6,083 bases of DNA from an uncultured Clostridia bacterium (GTDB lineage: Bacteria > Bacillota_A > Clostridia > Christensenellales > Aristaeellaceae). Positions 1 through 5,053 of the stretch are shown piece after piece. Within the stretch, counting starts at the first letter, position 1, and every line of letters begins with the position of its first letter. The position numbers and the translations under genes are program-made. The DNA lies in the NCBI GenBank assembly GCA_946408865.1, contig CAMJTZ010000118.1:1-6083 (forward strand). The letters run 5' to 3'. The notes beneath the pieces are model-generated. The model did not search any database, was not told where the DNA came from, and saw only the letters and a program-made list of their open reading frames with translations.

Positions 1-316
1 CGGTCTTCAGGATGCCGAAATAAATCGGCAGCCAGTCGATGCAGTTCATCAGCAGAATCGCGACCTTTTTGCCCTTGCCGATGTTGTAGCTCTTCAGCAT
101 GTTAGCGACGCGGTTTGCTTTTTCGTCAAAAACCGCCCAGGTGATTTCCCGGCGGTAGTGTTTCTTTTTTGTACTCGGCTCAACCAGTTCGAAGTCGTGC
201 CAGGTCACCCGGCGTGTCTCCGGCTGATCGGGGTTGATTTCAATCAGCGCGGTGTCGTTCGGCCACTCCCGGGCGTTTCTTTCCAGCAGTTCAATAATCG
301 TCATCGGGTTTTCCAT
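1..316 (-). CDS. AMP-binding acyl-CoA synthetase/ligase-like protein, N-terminal fragment
   Basis: This is the first 105 codons of an adenylate-forming enzyme; the rest lies beyond the left edge. The translation starts MENPMTIIELLERNA and contains REITWAVFDEKANRVANML (about 57-74) and GKKVAILLMNCIDWLPIYFGILK (about 82-104). That pattern, an open-face 'TW..FDEKANRVAN.L' helix followed by 'G.KVAILL.N...W.PIYFG.LK', is typical of the N-terminal domain of class I AMP-dependent synthetases, which turn a carboxylic acid plus ATP into an acyl-adenylate and usually then a CoA thioester. The signature P-loop and the acid-binding pocket are outside the window, so the substrate cannot be inferred. A 20- to 25-residue segment before the conserved helix (RRVTWHDFELVE) resembles the helix start itself. 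The start is ambiguous: ATG at 316 has GGAAAGGA directly before it, and ATG at 304 (MTIIEL) has AAAGGA about 12 bases upstream. A promoter of its own lies just upstream (341-369). Confidence 0.85.
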   Translation of the reverse strand, partial: MENPMTIIELLERNAREWPNDTALIEINPDQPETRRVTWHDFELVEPSTKKKHYRREITWAVFDEKANRVANMLKSYNIGKGKKVAILLMNCIDWLPIYFGILKT

Positions 317-340
317 TCCTTTCCGGAGTGCATTGAAATT

Positions 341-369
341 ACTATACAAACATCCCGGATGAAAGTCAA
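341..369 (-). promoter_or_regulatory. Sigma-A-type promoter of the AMP-binding ligase gene
   Basis: Read on the minus strand, a -35 box TTGACT (364-369) and a -10 box TATAGT (341-346) are separated by exactly 17 bases, each matching consensus at 5 of 6 positions. Transcription would start near 334, leaving a leader of about 18 bases before ATG 316. The -35 box contains the TGA stop codon of the upstream pseudouridine synthase gene, so the two genes are packed tightly yet can be transcribed separately. Confidence 0.75.
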
Positions 370-1262
370 TCAATGTCCATTAAAAGAACAGTTTCCGGAA
401 TGTCCGCCGCCCAGGCCGGGCGGGATGTCAGCAGGATCTTTTCCCCGGTCACGGGATGCTCCGCCGCGATCATGGCGCTGTGCAGGGCGAACCGTCCCGG
501 ATATTCCTCCGGCTGCTCCGTTCCGTACAGAAAATCCCCCCGCACCGGGCATCCGATCGCGCTCAGATGCACCCGGATCTGGTGCGTCCGTCCGGTCTCC
601 AGTTCCAGCAGGATCAGCGCTTTTCCGTCCCGCTCCTCCAGCACCCGGTAACGGGTTCTCGAAGGCTTCCCTTCCGTCGAAACAATGCGCCGTACCGTCG
701 CCCCGGGCGCCTTGGCAATCGGCAGGTCGATTATGCCTTCCCGTTTTTCGGGTATCCCATCTGTCAGCGCCAGATACCTCCGCCGGAACGCCGGCGTGTG
801 CAGCAGCCGCTGCATCCGGTGCTGTGCGTGCGGGGTTTTGGCAACCATCATCAGGCCGCTCGTTCCCTTGTCCAGCCGGTTCACCGGCCGGTAGACAAAA
901 TCCTCCGGACACCCGAAGCGGGTATACAGTGCGTTCTCCAGACTGTCGTCCGGATGATTCCGGCTGCTCTGGCTCGCCAGCGGCGCCGGTTTTACGACTG
1001 CCAGCAGGTGCTCGTCCTCCCATGGGATCTCCAGGGGCAGATCAAACCGGCGGGGGCGGTACGCCGGCGTCTCCTCCGCCCACTCAATGCGTACCGTATC
1101 CCCCGCCTGTACCGGTGTATCCGTGTATACGCTTTCTCCGTTCAGGAAAATCCGGCCGTTCCACTTGGCGCTCTTCATGGCCGTATAGCTGACGCCCATG
1201 CTGCTCCGCAGGATGTCCCGGACCTTCCTTCCGGTTTCTTCCGCCGTTACGGTGTATTCCAT
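366..1262 (-). CDS. RluA-family RNA pseudouridine synthase with N-terminal S4-like domain
   Basis: This 298-residue protein converts specific uridines in RNA, usually 23S rRNA in this family, to pseudouridine in the cytoplasm. Residues about 12-60 look like an S4 RNA-binding domain (GRKVRDILRSSMGVSYTAMK, then RIFLNGESV.TDTPVQAGDTVRI). The catalytic domain starts near residue 83 (EHLLAVVKPAPLASQ). The active-site motif is NRLDKGTSGLMMVAK at 128-142 with catalytic Asp131, and GRTHQIRVHLSAIGCPVRGDFLYG at 224-247 is the other hallmark of the family. Length is normal. An in-frame TTG at 1277 would add five residues, but ATG 1262 is preferred because GGGAAGG sits four bases before it. The motif carries Asn where RluA/RluD of E. 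coli have His (HRLD), a variant I recall in many Firmicutes paralogues. The exact target (RluA, RluC, RluD or YjbO/YlyB type) cannot be decided, so no symbol is given. It is preceded by its own promoter (1329-1357); no terminator is seen after it. Confidence 0.93.
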   Translation of the reverse strand: MEYTVTAEETGRKVRDILRSSMGVSYTAMKSAKWNGRIFLNGESVYTDTPVQAGDTVRIEWAEETPAYRPRRFDLPLEIPWEDEHLLAVVKPAPLASQSSRNHPDDSLENALYTRFGCPEDFVYRPVNRLDKGTSGLMMVAKTPHAQHRMQRLLHTPAFRRRYLALTDGIPEKREGIIDLPIAKAPGATVRRIVSTEGKPSRTRYRVLEERDGKALILLELETGRTHQIRVHLSAIGCPVRGDFLYGTEQPEEYPGRFALHSAMIAAEHPVTGEKILLTSRPAWAADIPETVLLMDID

Positions 1263-1328
1263 GCTGCCTTCCCGCAACAGTTCCGGTACTGAAATCCGGC
1301 CCTGTTTTTCTCCGTTTCTTCGGGCTTC

Positions 1329-1357
1329 ACGATACCGGAATTCTCCGGAAAAGTCAA
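1329..1357 (-). promoter_or_regulatory. Sigma-A-type promoter of the pseudouridine synthase gene
   Basis: On the minus strand, TTGACT (1352-1357) and TATCGT (1329-1334) are separated by 17 bases. The -35 matches consensus at five of six positions and the -10 at four of six. The start point would be near 1322, giving a leader of about 60 bases before ATG 1262. It begins three bases past the U-run of the terminator for the preceding gene, which supports independent transcription. An inverted repeat CCGGA-ATTC-TCCGG (1335-1348) fills most of the spacer. Confidence 0.6.
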
Positions 1358-1359
1358 TG

Positions 1360-1391
1360 AAAAAGAGCGGCGGGATTCTTCCTCCCGCCGC
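1360..1391 (-). terminator. Intrinsic terminator after the secreted-protein gene
   Basis: On the minus strand, 17 bases past the TGA at 1409-1411, a perfect 9-bp GC-rich stem GCGGCGGGA / TCCCGCCGC (1367-1391) closes a 7-base loop and is followed directly by TCTTTTT (1360-1366). This is a textbook Rho-independent terminator and ends the transcript of the 384-residue secreted protein. It is not a strong terminator in the opposite direction, since no T-run follows on the plus strand. Confidence 0.92.
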
Positions 1392-1408
1392 CCGGTGTGC
1401 CGGTTGTA

Positions 1409-2563
1409 TCAGTCGTCTGTTTCCACGTACGCGTAGGCTTCCACAGTTGTCGGAACAATCCCGTTGGCCGTGAAATACTCCATCGCGTCGCTGTCGATGC
1501 TCCCGGTCAGCTTGATTGTGCTGTTGGGGCCCAGCTCGTAATTGTAAAGGTTTTCTTCCCGCAGCCAGATGACGTTGCCTTCCGCGTCTTCCAGCGCGAT
1601 GATCGCGTTGATACCGGGCAGGAACGCGTCAGAAGTGTTGGTCACCGCAACCTTCATGGTCGGGTTGCCGTAACGGTCTGTTCCGATTTCGGTGCCGGTC
1701 ACTTCAACCGCGTAATCCTTGCTGGCGTAGCTGTCCGTTTCGGCCGTGATCTCCGCCTTGTATCCGGGGTTTTCCACGCCTTCCGGAATGTCCACGCGGA
1801 AGCTAATGAAGGAAACCTCGCCGGGCTCCAGGTAGCGGGATCCGCGGGAGTTCGGATACTTCTGCGCGTCGCCCACTTCGTTGCCGTCGGCGTCCGTCAG
1901 CACGAAGGATCCGCCGTTTACAAAGTAGGGTTTGTCTGTATTGTTCTGAATTTTCGCGTAGTAGTATCCCTTCAGGCCGCCGTAAATGGTCATCACCGCG
2001 AAATTCTCGTTCAGCTTGGAAACTTCCGGCGCCGCTTCTTCCGTCACCGGTTCAGCGGTGGTTTCCGGAACAGTTTCCGTAGTGGTTTCCGGGGCAGTTT
2101 CCGTGGTGGTTCCGGCATTGGAGCTGTCCTCGGTCAGTTTCTGGTATTCAGTGATAAAGTTCATGGCAATCGCCCTTGCGTCGTCTTCCGTCATGCCCTC
2201 TGGCAGTCCGCTGCTGTCACCGTTTATCAGCTGGGTCATCACTGTCATGCTGAGTTTTCCTTCATTGCGGGAAAAGGGTACCGGAAAAACATCAGCGGTC
2301 AGCATGCCGTCTGCATAAATAAAATCCACGGCGTCCCCGTCGATGGTAACGGTAACCTTTCCCTCGCCGGGCGTCCAGGTGCCGGTTGAGCCTTCCTGCT
2401 CCATCATAGTCATGGAAGCGGTACCGTCAGCGTTCAGCGCCAGAACGCCCATGCTGACGTCGGCAATCGTCATGTACCAGTTTCCGGAATAATCCTCGCC
2501 CAGGGCGGGAACTGCCGCCGCCAGCAGGCACAGTGTCATCAGCAGCGCAATCCATTTCTTCAT
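1409..2563 (-). CDS. Secreted multidomain protein of unknown function with Thr/Glu/Pro linker
   Basis: This is a 384-residue exported protein of unknown function. Residues 1-22 (MKKWIALLMTLCLLAAAVPALG) form a standard signal peptide with an ALG-ED cleavage site and no lipobox cysteine, so it is probably released or loosely wall-associated. Residues about 24-110 contain GNWYMTIADVSMGVLALNADGTAS and a GTWTPGEGKVTVTIDG strand pattern, like a small lipocalin-style beta-barrel. Residues 146-182 are a low-complexity linker made of 8-residue Thr/Glu/Pro repeats. Residues about 183-290 and 290-380 look like two beta-sandwich modules: the second (VTGTEIG..GNPTMKVAVTNTS) resembles FxLYD-like domains, and the first ends with YLEPGEVSFISFRVDIPEG. 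I see no catalytic motif or cell-wall anchor. ATG 2563 is chosen because AAGGAG lies 11 bases upstream and the signal peptide starts there. It has its own promoter (2617-2625) and terminator (1360-1391), so it is probably monocistronic. A binding or environment-sensing role is only a guess. Confidence 0.9.
   Translation of the reverse strand: MKKWIALLMTLCLLAAAVPALGEDYSGNWYMTIADVSMGVLALNADGTASMTMMEQEGSTGTWTPGEGKVTVTIDGDAVDFIYADGMLTADVFPVPFSRNEGKLSMTVMTQLINGDSSGLPEGMTEDDARAIAMNFITEYQKLTEDSSNAGTTTETAPETTTETVPETTAEPVTEEAAPEVSKLNENFAVMTIYGGLKGYYYAKIQNNTDKPYFVNGGSFVLTDADGNEVGDAQKYPNSRGSRYLEPGEVSFISFRVDIPEGVENPGYKAEITAETDSYASKDYAVEVTGTEIGTDRYGNPTMKVAVTNTSDAFLPGINAIIALEDAEGNVIWLREENLYNYELGPNSTIKLTGSIDSDAMEYFTANGIVPTTVEAYAYVETDD
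2058..2115 (-). repeat. 24-bp tandem repeat encoding the Thr/Glu/Pro linker
   Basis: Two adjacent 24-bp copies (2058-2081 and 2082-2105) differ at only a few bases, and a partial third copy covers 2106-2115. On the coding (minus) strand they encode 8-residue units of the TTTETAPE / TTTETVPE type inside the secreted-protein linker. Because the unit is a multiple of three, gain or loss of copies would change linker length without a frameshift, and slippage between strains is likely. Confidence 0.8.
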
Positions 2564-2594
2564 TTTCTTCCATTCTCCTTTCCTTTGCGGACGT

Positions 2595-2612
2595 CTGTTT
2601 CCGCGTAAACAG
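2595..2612 (-). other. Small stem-loop at the 5' end of the secreted-protein mRNA
   Basis: On the minus strand, CTGTTT and AAACAG form a perfect 6-bp stem around a 6-base ACGCGG loop. It lies at the predicted transcription start (near 2610) and could act as a 5' stabilising hairpin. The start point is uncertain by a few bases, so one or two outer pairs may not be transcribed. Chance occurrence is possible. Confidence 0.35.
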
Positions 2613-2616
2613 GAAG

Positions 2617-2625
2617 ATTATACCA
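2617..2625 (-). promoter_or_regulatory. Extended -10 promoter of the secreted-protein gene
   Basis: The minus strand reads TGGTATAAT, a perfect TATAAT (2617-2622) with the TGn extension (2624-2625). No good -35 hexamer is found 16-18 bases upstream, which is usual for extended -10 promoters. The start would be near 2610, with a leader of about 47 bases that carries AAGGAG before ATG 2563. The -10 box is one arm of an inverted repeat, ATTATA-CCA-TATAAT (2617-2631), so a TATAAT also exists on the plus strand, but nothing on that strand needs a promoter here. Confidence 0.72.
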
Positions 2626-2680
2626 TATAATTTGTCCGTACCTGTGTCTTTATTTGGTTTTTCTCCATCTTGCCTTTTTC

Positions 2681-4753
2681 TTATTCACCGGTCAGCACGA
2701 CCGTGCTGCGCGGAATCATGCGAAGAACGCCGTCTTCGGCCGTACGTCCCTCGTTGTCCGGATTGGCGGAATCTGCGTGGATTCTCCAGCGCATGCCTTC
2801 CGGAAGAACCGGCAGCTCCATTTGTTTTTCCTCCCAGTACGCGTTGACGCCGCAGTAGATAAAGCAGTCTTTCCCGGTATGGAAATCCTTGTCCGGCTCG
2901 GCGTACATAAAGCCGAAGGTATGGAAAGGCTCCCACATGTTCAGCTGCCAGGCCTTCTCCCCGTGGAAGGAAAGCTCCGGATAGCCGCTGGCGTTGTATC
3001 CGGTGAAATAATCCCTCCGCCGCAGTACGGGATGCTCCCGGCGGAAATGGATCAGCTTTTTGAAAGACGCGTATACGTCGGCGTGGCGTTCCCGGTTGCC
3101 CCAGTTTACCCAGGAAAGAGGGCTGTCCTGGCAGTACGCGTTGTTATTTCCGTTTTGGGAATTGCGGATTTCATCCCCGGCCAGCATCATCGGCGTGTCG
3201 CGGCTGAGCATCAGGAGCGTAAAGGCGTTCTTTACCTGCCGGTTTCGCAGCGCTTCCGTTTCCGGATCGTCCGTTTCCCCTTCCGTGCCGCAGTTCCAGC
3301 TGTCGTTGTCGTTCATGCCGTCCCGGTTGTCCTCGCCGTTTGCTTCGTTGTGCTTCTGGTTGTAGGACACCAGGTCGTTGAGCGTAAACCCGTCGTGGCA
3401 TGTGACAAAGTTCAGCGTCGAGTGCGCCGTCCTGTCCGAATAGATATCCGGGGAACCCTGGATACGCTTGATCAGTTCCGGTCCTGCAAAACTGTCGCTC
3501 TTGATAAAATGGCGTACGCAGTCCCTGAACTTTCCGTTCCACTCCGCCCACTTTTCCGGTGCCGGAAAGGTTCCCTGCTGATACAGTCCGGCGGCGTCCC
3601 AGGCTTCCGCGATCAGCTTGCTCGTCGCGAGAATCGGGTCATGGGCGAGCGATTCCAGGAGCGGCGGGTTCTGCATGGGTTTTCCGTCGGAGTCCCGGGA
3701 AAGGATAGGCGCCTCGTCAAAGCGGAAACCGTCCACATGGTATTCGGAAACCCAGTACCGCAGGCAGTCGATGATATGCTGGCGCACGACGGCGTTGTTG
3801 CAGTTGACGGTGTTTCCGCAGCCGCTGTAGTCAATATATTCACCTTTGCTGTCCAGGTGGTAGTAGGTGCGGTTGTCGATTCCGCGGTAATTCAGCGTGG
3901 GCCCTTCGCTGCCTTCCTCCGCCGTGTGGTTGAACACCACGTCCAGAATAACCTCGATTCCGTTGCGGTGCAGCTGTTTGACCATATTCTTCATTTCGTC
4001 CGCGGCCATCCCCAGGAGACCGGAAACGGCGTAGCCGGATTTGGGCGCAAAGAAGCTGACGGTGGAGTAACCCCAGTAATTGCACAGCGGCTTTCCGTTG
4101 TAAGTTCTGGGGTTCTGCAGCTCGTCAAACTCAAACACCGGCAGGAGCTCGATGCAGTTGATTCCCAGTTCCCTGAAATAGGGAATCATCTCAACGATGC
4201 CGCTGAACGTGCCCTTGTGCCGGACCGGGCTGGAGGGATCGTTGGTCAGCCCGCGCACGTGCATTTCATAAATGATCAGGTCTTCAAAAGGGGTCTCCAG
4301 CGGGCGGTCTCCCTGCCAGGGAAAATCCTCCATCAGCACCCGGGAACGCATAGGCTGTTTCTTCCGTTTCCGTTCGCCCCACTTTTCCCTTCCGGAGATC
4401 AGTTTGGCGTAAGGGTCCAGCAGCGGAATCTTCGGGTTAAAGCGGTATCCTTTCTCCGGTTCCATCTTTCCGAAAAAGCGGTAGGTATATTCCAGGTCTT
4501 CCGGGTCCTGCCCGTAGACGATGATGGAGTAGTTGTTCCCGGTCCTGTAGCTTTGCGGAAGCATGATGTTGGCGTAAGGCTTCGCGTCCCCGTGGTGGTA
4601 CAGCTGAAGCTCGCACTGCTCCGCGTCCGCGGTGTTGATGGAGAAATTGATTCCGCCGTTGGTCAGCAGGGAGGCCCCGAACGGCAGCACATGTCCGTGG
4701 CAGCACGGTACGCCGTCGATCGTGGTCAGATCCATCTCGTCAATTCTTCTCAT
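2681..4753 (-). CDS. glgX: Glycogen debranching enzyme, GlgX/isoamylase type (GH13)
   Basis: This 690-residue cytoplasmic enzyme hydrolyses alpha-1,6 branch points of glycogen or its limit dextrins, releasing short maltooligosaccharides for further breakdown. Residues about 15-115 are a CBM48-like N-terminal domain (PFGASLLTNGGINFSIN, then YTYRFFGKMEPEKGYRFNPKIPLLDPYAK). The GH13 barrel follows, from IIYEMHVRGLT at 160. All four GH13 motifs are present: DVVFNH at 271-276, GFRFDEAPI at 342-350 (nucleophile Asp346), LIAEAWD at 380-386 (acid/base Glu383) and FVTCHDGF at 449-456 (Asp454). The C-terminal beta domain runs to VVLTGE. Length fits GlgX-type enzymes. An in-frame extension to TTG 4843 or ATG 4831 is rejected: those codons lie inside the predicted promoter, while ATG 4753 has a strong GGAGG eight bases upstream. 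No terminator is seen after the TAA at 2681-2683. No other glycogen gene is in the window, so an operon cannot be claimed. Substrate chain-length preference cannot be read from sequence. Confidence 0.95.
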   Translation of the reverse strand: MRRIDEMDLTTIDGVPCCHGHVLPFGASLLTNGGINFSINTADAEQCELQLYHHGDAKPYANIMLPQSYRTGNNYSIIVYGQDPEDLEYTYRFFGKMEPEKGYRFNPKIPLLDPYAKLISGREKWGERKRKKQPMRSRVLMEDFPWQGDRPLETPFEDLIIYEMHVRGLTNDPSSPVRHKGTFSGIVEMIPYFRELGINCIELLPVFEFDELQNPRTYNGKPLCNYWGYSTVSFFAPKSGYAVSGLLGMAADEMKNMVKQLHRNGIEVILDVVFNHTAEEGSEGPTLNYRGIDNRTYYHLDSKGEYIDYSGCGNTVNCNNAVVRQHIIDCLRYWVSEYHVDGFRFDEAPILSRDSDGKPMQNPPLLESLAHDPILATSKLIAEAWDAAGLYQQGTFPAPEKWAEWNGKFRDCVRHFIKSDSFAGPELIKRIQGSPDIYSDRTAHSTLNFVTCHDGFTLNDLVSYNQKHNEANGEDNRDGMNDNDSWNCGTEGETDDPETEALRNRQVKNAFTLLMLSRDTPMMLAGDEIRNSQNGNNNAYCQDSPLSWVNWGNRERHADVYASFKKLIHFRREHPVLRRRDYFTGYNASGYPELSFHGEKAWQLNMWEPFHTFGFMYAEPDKDFHTGKDCFIYCGVNAYWEEKQMELPVLPEGMRWRIHADSANPDNEGRTAEDGVLRMIPRSTVVLTGE

Positions 4754-4826
4754 CGGGATTTCCTCCGCCGTTTTTTTCTCTTTGATTGTTAAAAATTCTT
4801 CCCAGGCGTATCCCGCCGTTTCTGTT

Positions 4827-4855
4827 ATCATACCATAAGACAAACCAGATGAAAA
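4827..4855 (-). promoter_or_regulatory. glgX: Extended -10 promoter of glgX
   Basis: On the minus strand, TTTTCA (4850-4855, four of six matches) is followed after 17 bases by TGG-TATGAT, with the -10 at 4827-4832 matching at five of six and a TGn extension. The start would be near 4820, giving a leader of about 67 bases before ATG 4753. The combination resembles the TGGTATAAT element ahead of the secreted-protein gene. Confidence 0.7.
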
Positions 4856-4877
4856 CCGTTTTGTTCCCGTCTTCCCC

Positions 4878-4893
4878 GTTCAGGCCGGTGAAC
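4878..4893. promoter_or_regulatory. Candidate operator: 16-bp inverted repeat between divergent promoters
   Basis: GTTCA and TGAAC form perfect 5-bp arms around a GGCCGG centre. The site lies about 22 bases upstream of the glgX -35 box and about 33 upstream of the first candidate -35 for the lyase gene, a position suited to a dimeric regulator acting in either direction. Only one copy is seen and no regulator gene is in the window, so this stays a candidate. Confidence 0.3.
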
Positions 4894-4926
4894 AGATCTC
4901 CGGAGGCTGCGGATCCGGCCGGCCTG

Positions 4927-4955
4927 TTGCGGAACACGGCGGATTCGGTTATGAT
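4927..4955 (+). promoter_or_regulatory. Candidate promoter of the rhamnogalacturonan-lyase-like gene
   Basis: TTGCGG (4927-4932) and TATGAT (4950-4955) are spaced by 17 bases on the plus strand; the -10 matches at five of six and the -35 at only three of six. Transcription would start near 4962. A second candidate, TTGCAG (4990-4995) with TATAAC (5012-5017) at 16 bases, lies downstream and would start near 5024. The two cannot be ranked from sequence alone. Confidence 0.4.
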
Positions 4956-5053
4956 GGAAAAAAGCAGAACCGGCGGGCCGGAAGAAGCATTGCAGCCGGA
5001 AACCGTCCCGGTATAACACAGGGATGAAAAGCAGAGAGAAAGGCGAAACGGAC

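Larger units (their letters stand above)
4754..5053. other. Divergent intergenic region between glgX and the lyase gene
   Basis: About 300 bases without a convincing gene. They hold the glgX leader and promoter (4754-4855, minus), a central 16-bp inverted repeat (4878-4893), an 8-bp palindrome CTCCGGAG (4898-4905), and two candidate rightward promoters with the lyase leader (4927-5053, plus). Short open frames here overlap these signals and show no recognisable protein. The arrangement allows shared control of the two genes, but nothing proves it. Confidence 0.6.

Noticed and set aside
158..1192. Long plus-strand frames opposite the pseudouridine synthase
   Set aside because: Pro/Arg/Ser-rich translations without domains, antisense to a clear RluA-family gene. 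One also crosses the promoter and the start of the ligase gene.
1397..2389. A 330-codon open frame on the plus strand opposite the secreted-protein gene
   Set aside because: Its translation has low-complexity RGSF-type runs that are the antisense of the Thr/Glu/Pro linker, and it runs through the terminator-side flank. The minus-strand gene has a signal peptide, promoter and terminator.
2564..2680. Search for a terminator after glgX
   Set aside because: The minus-strand sequence after the TAA is A-rich with no GC stem followed by a T-run. The 6-bp hairpin at 2595-2612 lies beyond the next promoter and lacks a T-run, so no terminator is reported.
2654..4792. A 712-codon open frame on the plus strand opposite glgX
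   Set aside because: It mirrors glgX almost exactly. The minus-strand frame has every GH13 motif, a Shine-Dalgarno and a promoter; the plus-strand translation is Val/Arg/Phe-rich with no recognisable domain. It is a by-product of codon bias.
4786..5016. A 76-codon plus-strand frame in the glgX/lyase intergenic region
   Set aside because: It overlaps the glgX promoter and leader and has no recognisable product. It ends just before the second candidate lyase promoter. A leader peptide cannot be excluded, but nothing supports one.
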